Shown here: positions 38,789 to 47,674 of the stretch, one piece after another
Numbering within the stretch: the first letter of the stretch is position 1
How the letters are laid out: the number at the start of each line of letters is the position of its first letter
Assembly: GCA_016185425.1 (NCBI GenBank)
Contig: JACPNQ010000023.1
Location: 56,774 to 120,773, forward strand
Origin: Acidobacteriota bacterium
GTDB taxonomy: Bacteria; Acidobacteriota; Terriglobia; Bryobacterales; Bryobacteraceae
DNA: 64,000 nt
Direction: 5' to 3'
Notes under the pieces: generated by a model
What the model saw: the letters and a program-made list of their open reading frames with translations, nothing else
Database searches by the model: none
What the model was told of the DNA's origin: nothing
Position numbers and translations under genes: made by a program

Positions 38789-40648
38789 TTATCCCTTCAA
38801 AAACCGCAAGAATTCCTGTGGGTCGCGTGTCAAACCGGGAAACGCGCGCAACGTCTTGCCTTCCGCATCCAAAATCACGTAATAGGGAATCGCCACCGTC
38901 TTGTGCGTCGATTCCTGCAGCTTCAAATTCTCCTCCGACACCGGATCGGAGCCATCCGTGTATAACTCAACGAGCGCGAACTTACTCATCTCCGCCGCGA
39001 TCTCCGGCCGCGGAAACATATTCGCCTTCATCAACTTACAATTTGTGCAGGTGTAGCCGGTAAAGTTGAGAAACACCAGCTTGTTCTCCGCCTTCGCGCG
39101 GGCGAGCGCGCCCGGTAAGTCGTTCTTCGCGAACACAATTCCCTGGCCCGCGCCGCCGCCCGCCGCCGCGCGCGTCGACACCGGAACATACGCGTCGATC
39201 TCACCGAGCGGCGCGCCAAACAGGCCCGACAACAGGAAAAACGACAGCGCCAAAATCACCATCCCGAGCAGCAACCGCGAAATCGATACCGGCTCGTCCT
39301 TCGCGATTCCTTCAAACCGCAGCCACCCCAGCAGATACAACGCGGGCATCGCCGTCAGCACGACCCAGAGCGCCAAAAAACGCTCCCGCGACAGCAGCTC
39401 CCAATGCATCACTAAATCGACGTTGCTGAGGTACTTGATCATCATCGCGAAGATGAAGAACGCCATCACCACCTTCACGCGCACCAGCCACCCGCCGCTC
39501 TTCGGCATCTTCTTCAGGTACGAAGGGAATGCGGCGAGCAGGAAGAACGGGCTCGCCAGCCCCGTTGCGAACGACGCCATGCCCATCGCCGGCTGCAGTT
39601 TGTCACCGGTCACCGACGCCGCCAGCAGCGTACCCATAAACGGCCCCACACAGGCGAACGAAGTCAGCGAAAACGTCAGCCCCATCAGCAGCGAGCCCAC
39701 GTATCCTCCGCCGCCCGACGCCTCGTTCATCTTCGTCAACAAGCCCGAAGGCAGCGTAATCTCAAACGCGCCCAGCATACTCAAACCGAACGCGAAGAAC
39801 ACCAGGCCAATGACGCCGTTGACCCAGGGGTTCGAGGACAGCGATTGCGCTCCGCCCGCGCCCAACAGCGCCGACGCCAGCAATCCGATCGCCGTGAACA
39901 ATACGATGATGCCCAGGCAGAACACCGCCGCCTGCCGCAGCCCGCCTTCCCGATTCAGGAAATAGGAGAGCGTGAATGGAATCATCGGGAAGACGCAAGG
40001 CGTAAAGATCGCCGCCAGTCCGAAGCCGAACGCCCCCAGCAGGAAACCCCAGAGCCCCTCTTTCGCCGGAGCTTGGGCCGGGCCAGGCGCCGCGGAAGGA
40101 GCGGATGGCGCCGCGGCGGCGGCGGCCGCGCGCGCTTCCACAAACCCATCCGGCACCGGCGCCACGCCGGAGTCCGGAGCGCCGCCATCGGCGACCAGGG
40201 CGGCCGACACCATCTTGCGGCGCGGAGGTAAACAGATCTTGTCGTTACAGGCGCTCGATCGCACCTGCAGGTTCACGTCAACAGGCCCGGCTTTCACATC
40301 GCCCTTGAGTACCGCGTCAACCAGGAACACGGCCTTCTCTTCATAACTCTCCGTCGAAGCCGCCGCCACCGGATCGTACTTCGCTTCCACTTTTTGCTGC
40401 AGGACTCGCGTAATCGTGACCGGCGAATCTTCCGGCGCGACGATCCGCGTCGCCGTCGGCGTTACCGGCGAGCTGACCGAGTAAAGGTGCCAGCCCTTCT
40501 CAATCTCCGCGGTCAATTTCAGCCGCACAGCCTTCCCCGGCGCGACCTTCGCGGGCTCCGGTTGCAGGTTAAACTTCACGGCATTCTGCTGCGCAAACAG
40601 GGTACTCGCCGCGAGCAGCGTGGAATACAGGAAGGAGCTATGTCTCAC
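38789..40648 (-). CDS. dsbD: Thiol:disulfide interchange protein DsbD
   Basis: 619 residues with the three standard parts. A signal peptide and periplasmic alpha domain hold the cysteine pair in SACNDKICLP (around residues 132-140). A membrane beta domain of about eight helices holds its cysteines in 'IFTPCVFPMIPFTLSYF' and 'LTSFACVGPFMG'. A C-terminal thioredoxin-like gamma domain has CTNC in 'TGYTCTNCKLMKANMF'. It carries electrons from cytoplasmic thioredoxin to periplasmic partners. An alanine-rich linker (about residues 165-190) before the membrane part is longer than usual. Confidence 0.94.
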   Translation of the reverse strand: MRHSSFLYSTLLAASTLFAQQNAVKFNLQPEPAKVAPGKAVRLKLTAEIEKGWHLYSVSSPVTPTATRIVAPEDSPVTITRVLQQKVEAKYDPVAAASTESYEEKAVFLVDAVLKGDVKAGPVDVNLQVRSSACNDKICLPPRRKMVSAALVADGGAPDSGVAPVPDGFVEARAAAAAAAPSAPSAAPGPAQAPAKEGLWGFLLGAFGFGLAAIFTPCVFPMIPFTLSYFLNREGGLRQAAVFCLGIIVLFTAIGLLASALLGAGGAQSLSSNPWVNGVIGLVFFAFGLSMLGAFEITLPSGLLTKMNEASGGGGYVGSLLMGLTFSLTSFACVGPFMGTLLAASVTGDKLQPAMGMASFATGLASPFFLLAAFPSYLKKMPKSGGWLVRVKVVMAFFIFAMMIKYLSNVDLVMHWELLSRERFLALWVVLTAMPALYLLGWLRFEGIAKDEPVSISRLLLGMVILALSFFLLSGLFGAPLGEIDAYVPVSTRAAAGGGAGQGIVFAKNDLPGALARAKAENKLVFLNFTGYTCTNCKLMKANMFPRPEIAAEMSKFALVELYTDGSDPVSEENLKLQESTHKTVAIPYYVILDAEGKTLRAFPGLTRDPQEFLRFLKG

Positions 40649-40660
40649 TAGTCACCAATT

Positions 40661-41419
40661 TTACGGCAGAATCGCCAGCAGACGGACCGGCCCGCCGGAT
40701 CCGTTCTCGATCTTCATCGGAGCGGCGATCAACGTGGCGCCCGTCGCCGGCAGCCGCTCGATGTTGGCGACATTTTCCAGCCCGTACACATTCGATTCAC
40801 TCAACACCTGATGCGTCTCAAACTTCACCGACGGCCCGTAATCCGTGCTCGCCGTGTCGATGCCGACTCCGGCGACTCCGCGCGATACTAAAAGCGCCGC
40901 AGCCGCCGGTAATATTCCCGGAAAGTGCAGATGCGCCGTATCGCCAGGAACGTCCGAGCCCAGATACTCCTTTCGCCGCGGCCAGAACTTGCCCCAGCCC
41001 GTCTTAAATAGAACGATCGAGCCCTTTCGAATGGGACCGTGCTTCTTCTCAAATGCCGAAACATCCGCAGGTGTGGCGCGATAATCCCGTTCCTTTGCGC
41101 ACGCGGCGGAGATATCGATCACCACCACCGGCCCGACGAGCTTCGACACCGGCACCGCTTCCAGCGTGAGCTTACCTTCGGCGAAGTGAATCGGTGCATC
41201 CATGTGGGTGCCGCCGTGCTCATCGGTCGAGAATCCGCCTGCGGCATACCAATAGCCCTGCGGCGTGCGCTTCCAAACATCTTTTCGATGTTGAAACCCC
41301 TGCGCATTCGGCCAGTAGATCGTGTCCTTGTTATACGCGTAGGTCAGGTCGACGATTTTTGCCGGGTCGATCGCCTGCCCCCAACAAACCGCGGTCAGCA
41401 AACACAACGTAATCCGCAT
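40661..41419 (-). CDS. Secreted cyclase-family (kynurenine formamidase-like) hydrolase
   Basis: 252 residues. The signal peptide MRITLCLLTAVCWGQA points to the periplasm. The metal-binding signature is DEHGGTHMDAPIHF (HGGTHxDxPxH, about residue 67), followed by 'GPVVVIDIS' and 'GIDTASTDYG', all typical of the cyclase/KynB fold (PF04199). KynB hydrolyses N-formylkynurenine, but exported members probably cut other amides or lactones. It sits 12-13 bases from both dsbD and plsX, so it lies within one long transcript. Confidence 0.88.
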   Translation of the reverse strand: MRITLCLLTAVCWGQAIDPAKIVDLTYAYNKDTIYWPNAQGFQHRKDVWKRTPQGYWYAAGGFSTDEHGGTHMDAPIHFAEGKLTLEAVPVSKLVGPVVVIDISAACAKERDYRATPADVSAFEKKHGPIRKGSIVLFKTGWGKFWPRRKEYLGSDVPGDTAHLHFPGILPAAAALLVSRGVAGVGIDTASTDYGPSVKFETHQVLSESNVYGLENVANIERLPATGATLIAAPMKIENGSGGPVRLLAILP

Positions 41420-41432
41420 CTATCGACGCCTC

Positions 41433-42452
41433 CTACCCCCGTCCGTGCGCCAACCCGCTCTCCAGCCTCCGGTTTAGATCCGACTGTGCAAACTCCGCGG
41501 CCACGCGAATCGCATTCCTGATCGCGTTCGCGTTCGAACGGCCATGGCAGATAATCGTGCAGCCCTTCACGCCGAGCAGCGGCGCCCCGCCGTACTCGGA
41601 GTAGTCGACGCGCTTCTTCATCTCGGTAAACGCATTCCGCGCGATCAGATACCCAATCTTCCCGCTCATCGACGCCTTCAACGCATCCTGAATCAGGTGC
41701 CGGCCGACCTCGACCAACCCTTCGCTCACCTTCAGCGCGACATTGCCGACAAACCCGTCGCACACGATCACGTCGGCGTGGCCGGTAAACAGATCGCGGC
41801 CTTCCACGTTACCGATAAAGTGAATCGGCAGTGCCTTCAGCAAGGGCGTCGCGGCCTTCGTCAGTTCGTTGCCCTTGTGCTCTTCCTCACCGATCGACAA
41901 CAGACCCACTCTCGGTTTGTCGGTGTGAAAAATCAGCCGCGAGTACAACTCACCCATCAGCGCAAACTGCGCCAGCAACTCCGGATGCACGTCGACATTG
42001 GCGCCGACATCGAGCATCACGGCGGGGCGGCCTTTCACCGTTGGAAATACCGACGCCAGCGCCGGGCGGTCGACACCGCGAACCATTCCGTTCACCGTCT
42101 TCGATGTCGCCATCACCGCGCCCGTGTTACCCGCCGACACGACGCCCTGCGCGGCGCCGTCGTGCATCAACCGGCACGCCACGCGGATTGAACTGTCTTT
42201 CTTCTGGCGCAGCGACTTCGCCGCGCCATCGTCCATCGTCACTACTTCGCTCGCGTGATGGATGCGAACCGGCAGCCGTTCCCACCCGGGGTGGTGCCCG
42301 TTCAATTCCGCGCGCAGCACTTCCTCCCGTCCGACGAGAATAACCTCGACAGGCAGGTGCCGGACGGCACGAAGCGCGCCCTCTACCTCGGACTTCGGCG
42401 CGTGGTCGCCACCCATCGCATCGACTGCGATGGTCACCAAAGGAGTGGGCAC
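41433..42452 (-). CDS. plsX: Phosphate acyltransferase PlsX
   Basis: 339 residues. It makes acyl-phosphate from acyl-ACP for phospholipid synthesis. The N-terminal signature is [20 protein letters not shown], followed by '[14 protein letters not shown]' and '[17 protein letters not shown]', all standard. It follows rpmF by 15 bases, giving the conserved DUF177-rpmF-plsX order. The fabH gene that often comes next is absent; the cyclase gene takes that place. Confidence 0.96.
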   Translation of the reverse strand: MPTPLVTIAVDAMGGDHAPKSEVEGALRAVRHLPVEVILVGREEVLRAELNGHHPGWERLPVRIHHASEVVTMDDGAAKSLRQKKDSSIRVACRLMHDGAAQGVVSAGNTGAVMATSKTVNGMVRGVDRPALASVFPTVKGRPAVMLDVGANVDVHPELLAQFALMGELYSRLIFHTDKPRVGLLSIGEEEHKGNELTKAATPLLKALPIHFIGNVEGRDLFTGHADVIVCDGFVGNVALKVSEGLVEVGRHLIQDALKASMSGKIGYLIARNAFTEMKKRVDYSEYGGAPLLGVKGCTIICHGRSNANAIRNAIRVAAEFAQSDLNRRLESGLAHGRG

Positions 42453-42467
42453 AGGGCCGGCTTCCCG

Positions 42468-42650
42468 TTACTGCTCAGCGACTTCTACGACCGCGCGGCC
42501 CTTGTAGAATCCGCAGGAGGGGCAAACCCGGTGCGGCATCTTGGGCGAGTGGCAGTTCGGACATTCCGACTGGCTCGGCTTGGCCAGGTGATCATGCGCC
42601 CGGCGCGTGGAGGTGCGGCGTTGGGAGTGGCGTCGTTTCGGATTCGGCAT
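42468..42650 (-). CDS. rpmF: 50S ribosomal protein bL32
   Basis: 60 residues. The start MPNPKRRHSQRRTSTRRAHD and the zinc-ribbon cysteines (CPNCHSPKMPHRVCPSCG, four Cys) mark the zinc-binding form of L32. It is 29 bases downstream of the DUF177 gene and 15 upstream of plsX, the order found across bacteria. Confidence 0.97.
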   Translation of the reverse strand: MPNPKRRHSQRRTSTRRAHDHLAKPSQSECPNCHSPKMPHRVCPSCGFYKGRAVVEVAEQ

Positions 42651-42679
42651 CGTAGTTCCTTGCTTGCGAGATTTTTAGT

Positions 42680-43192
42680 TTATAAGTTCCGCAGGGCAGA
42701 CCAACGTTCATCTACGATCTGCTGCTGACAGTGACAGTCCGTTTCGTTCCGGTTCTGTCCACAGGTGGGGCAGATGCCCTTGCACTCGGCGCGGCATAAC
42801 CGCTGTAACGGGAGCGCCAGCAACACCTGTTCTTGCAAAATGTCATTCAGTTCCAGCCCCGCGCCTTCGTAAAAGCCGATATTGCTGTCACCGGGCCTGA
42901 TCGCGATCTCCGCCCCCGGAGCTGTCTCCGGCATTGGCAGATAGATCAGATCAAACTCTTCATCAATAACTTGTGTGAACGGTTCCACGCACCGGTCGCA
43001 CTCCATTCGGAGCGAAACCTGCAGCCGCCCCTGCACCCGAATCTCATCGGTTGAAACCTGCAACTCCGCCGTGCCCGAAGCAACTAATGGAGACTGCTGT
43101 TCAAACTCCGAATCGAACGGAATCACTCCTATCGGCAGGGACTGCTGAAAGCGGACCGGCTTTTGCTCCAACTCTCGGATTTCAAGGAACAT
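42680..43192 (-). CDS. DUF177 (YceD-like) 23S rRNA accumulation protein
   Basis: 170 residues. The DUF177 core runs 'VSLRMECDRCVEPFTQVIDE' to a C-terminal cysteine cluster, 'CRAECKGICPTCGQNRNE' followed by CHC, which is typical of the Cys-rich subgroup and probably binds zinc. YceD is needed for proper 23S rRNA levels and is almost always encoded before rpmF, as here. The ATG at 43192 (MFLEIRELEQ) is preferred over in-frame starts further up, because the family begins there. Confidence 0.9.
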   Translation of the reverse strand: MFLEIRELEQKPVRFQQSLPIGVIPFDSEFEQQSPLVASGTAELQVSTDEIRVQGRLQVSLRMECDRCVEPFTQVIDEEFDLIYLPMPETAPGAEIAIRPGDSNIGFYEGAGLELNDILQEQVLLALPLQRLCRAECKGICPTCGQNRNETDCHCQQQIVDERWSALRNL

Positions 43193-43254
43193 ACGCACGA
43201 CCACCGCTTCGCAGGAGCGAACCATTTCAGTATACGCTAACGGGCCGCTATTCG

Positions 43255-44346
43255 CTACTGCTTCGCCGTGTAGGGGATGTCCTTCGCTCCGTCGTCGAGC
43301 CCTTCGATCCGCACAAAGAGCTTCTTCGGCGGCGGGGGAGGCGCCGCGGCGGGCACGATTACCGGCGGTTGCACGGCCGCCGGGCCGGCTTCGACCTTCG
43401 CGCGAACAGCCAGAGCGGGCGCCGGCGCGTCTGCCGCTTTCCAATCGACGGGCAACGCGAATGCAGCCAGAAGCGGACCGATTTTTTCCGCCGTCGAGCC
43501 ATTCGCGATTGGCGCCGCCAATACCAGCGTCCCGCCGTCCAGCCGACCCTTCAACTGCGGCAGCCAGCTCGATAGCACGAACTGCTCTTTGCTGCCCCCT
43601 GCCGTCTGCAGCGTCTTCAGAACTTTCGCCGCCGTCTCTTCACTTCCAGTCCATACCCAGAAATTCACATCGGGAGTTTTCGAGAGTTGTACGCCGACAT
43701 CGAGCCCTTCGATTCCTTCCGCATCGGCCAGGGCATCGAGGGACTTCGGCCCGAAACCTCGCGGCACGGTGTCGCAGGCGACCCAAACCGGAAACTGCGG
43801 TGACATCTCCTGCGCACGCTTAAACAATGGATTCACCGATGCGAGCGACTCCACTTGCGCCTTGCTGCGCTCGGCGGCGGCCTGGATCGCCGGGCGCGTT
43901 CCAATCAAAACGATTGTGCCCGACAACGGCCCCGGCATCCATGCCAGATGCGGATCGGCGGCGGTGGCGCCGGCGGGCGCGGCGATCTCGATGCCTTTGT
44001 AGGGCATCATCTTCGCGCCTTCGCGCATCGCCATCTTGCGGAGCTGGGCGAGCGAAAAAGAGCCGGAGAGAATGATCACGTCGGAGCGCTTGCCGCCGGC
44101 GTCGACAACGGACGACATCAGCAGCCGTTCCGCCTGGTCGAGCAACGGAGCACCGAGCGCCGCCGCAAACTGATCGCGAATCTGTTTGCCCTCAGCCGTT
44201 TCGACGAGCCGCCGGAAATCCACGCCGGCCAGAACCTGCGCCTCCGGATGCGCGAAGCGCCAGGCGATCGGTTCGGAAGGACCAACCGTCGCCGCATGAA
44301 GCGACACGAGGGAACAGGCCAGGAGACAAATCCGTTTGTGACGCAT
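43255..44346 (-). CDS. Secreted protein of unknown function
   Basis: 363 residues with a signal peptide (MRHKRICLLACSLVSLHA). The body starts 'PIAWRFAHPEAQVLAGVDFR' and resembles the acidobacterial periplasmic proteins with a repeated alpha/beta domain ('DVIILSGSFSLAQLRKMAM', 'VNFWVWTGSEETAAKVLKTL'). The C-terminus has a proline-rich stretch (VIVPAAAPPPPPKKLFVR). I cannot name a family. The start at 44346 gives a clean signal peptide; it is four bases from the stop of the large upstream gene, so both are likely cotranscribed. Confidence 0.75.
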   Translation of the reverse strand: MRHKRICLLACSLVSLHAATVGPSEPIAWRFAHPEAQVLAGVDFRRLVETAEGKQIRDQFAAALGAPLLDQAERLLMSSVVDAGGKRSDVIILSGSFSLAQLRKMAMREGAKMMPYKGIEIAAPAGATAADPHLAWMPGPLSGTIVLIGTRPAIQAAAERSKAQVESLASVNPLFKRAQEMSPQFPVWVACDTVPRGFGPKSLDALADAEGIEGLDVGVQLSKTPDVNFWVWTGSEETAAKVLKTLQTAGGSKEQFVLSSWLPQLKGRLDGGTLVLAAPIANGSTAEKIGPLLAAFALPVDWKAADAPAPALAVRAKVEAGPAAVQPPVIVPAAAPPPPPKKLFVRIEGLDDGAKDIPYTAKQ

Positions 44347-44350
44347 GATG

Positions 44351-46741
44351 TTACTCCACCGGCAACACGACTTTGTTACTTTCAACACCGGCCTGCCGCA
44401 CGCGCACCTCGACCGGCCCTGTTGGCCAATCGGCGGGAATCGTGAAACGGATCAGCGTTACGCCGACGAGTCCCGGCGCGGCGCCGGCGAAATCGGGATT
44501 GAACTCCGCGTCGCCGAGAACGATCTGCGCAGGTGTGCGCAGCGGATTCGGCGGACTTTCGGCGGCCGGGAAACCATCGAGCACAAACCGCTGCAGCGCG
44601 CCGAAGCCCGTGCCCATCAGCACGACCTGCTCACCGCGCTTGGCCGGTTTATCAGGAGCGGCGAGCGAACCATCCGGCCGCTGCGCCGTGGCGACAAACT
44701 GTTCGCCGATCAACTGGCCAAAGACACCGGGCGCGTTGCGCACGATCGTCACTTTTCCGGCGATTTCCGGCATCGCACCGTTGCGCACGGCGATTGTGTA
44801 TTCGCCGTCGGCGATGTCTGAGGGCAGATAGGCGTTCACCTGTTCGGGCGATACGAAGAGCAGAGGAAGCAAACGGTTCCCAATGCGCGCGGTAACATTG
44901 CCGAGCGTCTGCGTCAGCGGTCCGGCCGCTCCGGCGACGTAATCATTCGCGAGGCCCGCGCCGTAGATCGACACGATGGAGCCGGGCGCGACCGCTTTCA
45001 GTGGCGTCTCGCCGGCCGCGTTGCGAACCCCGGTGCTGGAGATGAATGGCGTCTTGTCCAATTGCGCGCGGACGAGCCGCGGCACTTGCATCGAAACGAA
45101 TCCGCCCGAGCTGGTGCCGGCGAGATCGCCGTCCCAGCGGCGGAACTTGTATCCTTCGTTCGGCACCGCGGTGACCTGAACGGCCGAATCGGACGGATAG
45201 AATCCATCGCCCGACGCCGGTTCGATGCGGAACGTCGCGCCTTCCGGCGGGTCGGAGAGCGCAAGCAGGCGATTGAAAGTCTTGTAGCGGAAAGCGAGTT
45301 GCCGGTCGAGGCCGGTGAAGTTGAACGTGCGCGTGGCCGGCGCGCTGTCATTCCAGCCGTCGAACTGCATGCGCGAATCGGCGCCCATCGCGATCGATTC
45401 GGCGACCGACAGCGTTACCGATGCTCCGATCGGCCGGTCGAGCGTACAAGGCAGCGGACAGACGGCGCCGTCAACCTGCAGTTTGGAGCCCGGCTGCGCA
45501 GCGGAGACGACCAGCCGCGGATAGATTTCGTAGTTTGCGACGAGCCGCACACCGCCCGCATCGGTTTCTTCGGGCGTCGTGAAATCGATCGCCGCCGGGC
45601 CGCCCTGCGCCCAGCCGGTGAACTTGTATTTGCGGCCTTTCGCGTCGGTGGCTTCGGCGGGCGCGGTGATCGCATGTTTCGAGCCGACACCCCAGACGAA
45701 GTTATACGACGGCCACTCGCGCCCGTCGACACTGAGCCGCACGCCGAGTGGATTCGTTAGAAGCGAGACCGCCGTGCCGCGAACAAATTTAGCGTTAATT
45801 GTTTCGGGGATATTGGCGCCTACGGCCTTATAGATGGTGCCTTCGCCGCCGCCGATGCTGAAGCTGTCGAGCACCCACATCTTGCCCGACAGATCGTATT
45901 GCGACGGAGGAGCGCCGAGGATGTGGCTCGACCCATCGGCGAAGAAGAATTCCCACGGCGGATAGATGTAGGGAAGGTTGTCGGTTGGGTCGCGCGTCGG
46001 AATGACGGCGCGATCGATCGTGATGTTCAGACCGTACGGTTCCGTTTGAAAGACGACGCGCTTGCCGGGCGAGAATCGCGGAGAAATCACCGACGGCCCG
46101 TTGACCGTGAAATTGCGCAGGTAGGAATCGTTGGCAACGTCGCCGTTGACGATCCAACCATTGAAGACGTAGCCCCGCGCCGGGAAAGCATTGAGAACCA
46201 TGAGCCCGCCCGCGGCCTTCCAAACGGAAACCGATTGTGCCGTGCATTGTCCGTCGATGAAGACAGCGCCCGGCGTGGTTGTGCTGAAGACGCTGGTGCC
46301 GGGCACCGGCGCGCCGGTTGGATCGGCAGGACAGGGGACGGTGACAGTGGATAGTTCCGGCAGCGTCGGAGTACTTGGCGTGGAGACGAGCACGTCAACC
46401 CGGTGCTCCACGGTAAACGTGCCTTTGATCGCGGTGACGTTGGGGTCGGCGAGAATCGTGAGATAGGTTCCGGTGGCCGCCTGGAGGAGTGAGCCGTCGT
46501 CCTTCCATCCTCCAAAGGCCATGCGCGTGGTCAATCCGGTGTTTTGACTGACGTCGGCCCAAATGGTGTGGCGGCTGCCTTTCGGCCACATAAATGTGGC
46601 CGAGCTCGTGTATTTTGTTCCGTCAACGTAGAACGTCGCGCCCGTTGGCTCCGTATAGATGCGCGTTTGCACCGTCTGTCCTGGCGCCATTCCCGCGGCG
46701 AGAAACAGAACCGACAATAGCGTGATCGGCACTCGATTCAT
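44351..46741 (-). CDS. Large secreted repeat protein with Solibacter-type C-terminal domain (TIGR03437-like)
   Basis: 796 residues with a signal peptide (ITLLSVLFLAAGMAPGQ). The middle carries several InlB-B-repeat-like units of about 75 residues, each with a tract like 'FMWPKGSRHTIWAD' and a 'F-x-G-W-x-D/N-G' turn (for example 'MAFGGWKDDG', 'KFTGWAQGG', 'MQFDGWNDS'). The last 210 residues match the Solibacter paralogous C-terminal domain: 'KAVAPGSIVSIYGAGLAND', then 'ARIGNRLLPLLFVSPEQVNA', 'YLPSDIADGEYTIAVRNG' and 'KPAKRGEQVVLMGTGFGAL'. That domain is highly expanded in Solibacteres and is thought to be extracellular; its job is unknown. Confidence 0.88.
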   Translation of the reverse strand: MNRVPITLLSVLFLAAGMAPGQTVQTRIYTEPTGATFYVDGTKYTSSATFMWPKGSRHTIWADVSQNTGLTTRMAFGGWKDDGSLLQAATGTYLTILADPNVTAIKGTFTVEHRVDVLVSTPSTPTLPELSTVTVPCPADPTGAPVPGTSVFSTTTPGAVFIDGQCTAQSVSVWKAAGGLMVLNAFPARGYVFNGWIVNGDVANDSYLRNFTVNGPSVISPRFSPGKRVVFQTEPYGLNITIDRAVIPTRDPTDNLPYIYPPWEFFFADGSSHILGAPPSQYDLSGKMWVLDSFSIGGGEGTIYKAVGANIPETINAKFVRGTAVSLLTNPLGVRLSVDGREWPSYNFVWGVGSKHAITAPAEATDAKGRKYKFTGWAQGGPAAIDFTTPEETDAGGVRLVANYEIYPRLVVSAAQPGSKLQVDGAVCPLPCTLDRPIGASVTLSVAESIAMGADSRMQFDGWNDSAPATRTFNFTGLDRQLAFRYKTFNRLLALSDPPEGATFRIEPASGDGFYPSDSAVQVTAVPNEGYKFRRWDGDLAGTSSGGFVSMQVPRLVRAQLDKTPFISSTGVRNAAGETPLKAVAPGSIVSIYGAGLANDYVAGAAGPLTQTLGNVTARIGNRLLPLLFVSPEQVNAYLPSDIADGEYTIAVRNGAMPEIAGKVTIVRNAPGVFGQLIGEQFVATAQRPDGSLAAPDKPAKRGEQVVLMGTGFGALQRFVLDGFPAAESPPNPLRTPAQIVLGDAEFNPDFAGAAPGLVGVTLIRFTIPADWPTGPVEVRVRQAGVESNKVVLPVE

Positions 46742-46779
46742 AGAGTCGTTCGGGACACTCCTTCGCCCCTACGTTGTCT

Positions 46780-46798
46780 TTCGGCCGGTGAGGCCGAA
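46780..46798. promoter_or_regulatory. Hairpin in the divergent region before hemQ
   Basis: TTCGGCC at 46780-46786 pairs with GGCCGAA at 46792-46798 around five bases. It lies between the secreted repeat protein and hemQ, which are transcribed apart. There is no T-run, so it is not a terminator; it could be an operator or a leader structure of hemQ. Confidence 0.35.
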
Positions 46799-46843
46799 TA
46801 CTGAATAGTTGAAAAACCTTAGTTAGAGTAGAAAGAAGTGAAT

Positions 46844-47668
46844 ATGTCGAATCCCCTTACATTGCCCGCCGTACCCCTTACGATTGAAGGTACTTGGGTA
46901 CTGCACCAAGTTTTCAAGTTCAAGCAGCCGCAATGGGGGAGCCTGGAGAATCTCCGCAAGCGCCTCCTGATTCGGGAACTTGTTGACGAATTACATACTT
47001 GGGAGGAGAACAAGGAGTTTCCGTCGGCGGCGTTTACAACGATCGGCCATAAGGGCGATCTGATGGTGATCCACTTCCGCAAGGATCCGTCGCACTTGCA
47101 TCGGGTCGAGCTGGAGTTGGGCCGATTGTCGATTTGCGCGTCAATGGAACAGGTCTACTCCTACCATTCGGTTGTCGAGATGGGGCTCTACGAATCGACG
47201 GTGAAAACGTACCGGGGGCTCGCCGAGCGGGGTGTTGCGCCGCATAGTGACGAGTGGACCGCGGAGATCAAGACGACGATTGAGCGGCAGCGGGAGGCGA
47301 TGGCGCCGCGGCTGTTTCCGGTTTTCCCGGAGCGGAAGTACGTCTGTTTTTATCCGATGGACCGGCTGCGCGGCGAGGTGCACAACTGGTACCTGGAGCC
47401 GATTGAAGAGCGGCAGCGGATGATGCACGATCACGGAATGATCGGGCGGCGGTATGCCGATGACGTGAAGCAGATCATCACCGGCTCAATCGGGCTCGAC
47501 GATTGGGAGTGGGGCGTGGACCTGTTCGCGGACGATCCGCTGGTGTTCAAGCGCTTGATTTATGAGATGCGGTTTGATGAAGTAAGCGCGAAGTATGCTA
47601 AGTTCGGGCAGTTTATAGTTGGACTGCGTGTTCCTTCGCAGCACCTGGAGGAAGTACTCGTCGGCTGA
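46844..47668 (+). CDS. hemQ: Coproheme decarboxylase HemQ (chlorite-dismutase family)
   Basis: 274 residues. It turns coproheme into haem b with hydrogen peroxide, the last step of the coproporphyrin-dependent route. Family marks are 'FTTIGHKGDLMVIHFRKDP', 'ERKYVCFYPMDRLRGEVHNW' (the tyrosine of the reaction region) and 'RQRMMHDHGMIGRRYADDVK', whose histidine probably binds haem. 'GSIGLDDWEWGVDLFADDP' ends the core. It lacks the distal arginine pattern of true chlorite dismutases as far as I can judge. A GTG six bases upstream is another possible start. Confidence 0.9.
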   Translation: MSNPLTLPAVPLTIEGTWVLHQVFKFKQPQWGSLENLRKRLLIRELVDELHTWEENKEFPSAAFTTIGHKGDLMVIHFRKDPSHLHRVELELGRLSICASMEQVYSYHSVVEMGLYESTVKTYRGLAERGVAPHSDEWTAEIKTTIERQREAMAPRLFPVFPERKYVCFYPMDRLRGEVHNWYLEPIEERQRMMHDHGMIGRRYADDVKQIITGSIGLDDWEWGVDLFADDPLVFKRLIYEMRFDEVSAKYAKFGQFIVGLRVPSQHLEEVLVG

Positions 47669-47674
47669 TTCCTT

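Larger units (their letters stand above)
44000..46837. other. GC-skew switch (possible replication origin side or inversion endpoint)
   Basis: By eye, the + strand has more C than G from the left edge to about 44 kb in genes of both directions, and more G than C from about 46.8 kb to the right edge, again in both directions. The change takes place over this stretch, and the 96-base gap at 46742-46837 separates a leftward from a rightward gene. Negative to positive is the sign seen at an origin. No cluster of DnaA boxes is visible, so the alternative of an inversion endpoint remains. Confidence 0.5.

Noticed and set aside
42755..42770. DnaA-box-like TGTCCACA near the skew switch
   Set aside because: It lies in the cysteine-rich coding end of the DUF177 gene, is a single imperfect site, and is over 1 kb from the inferred switch.
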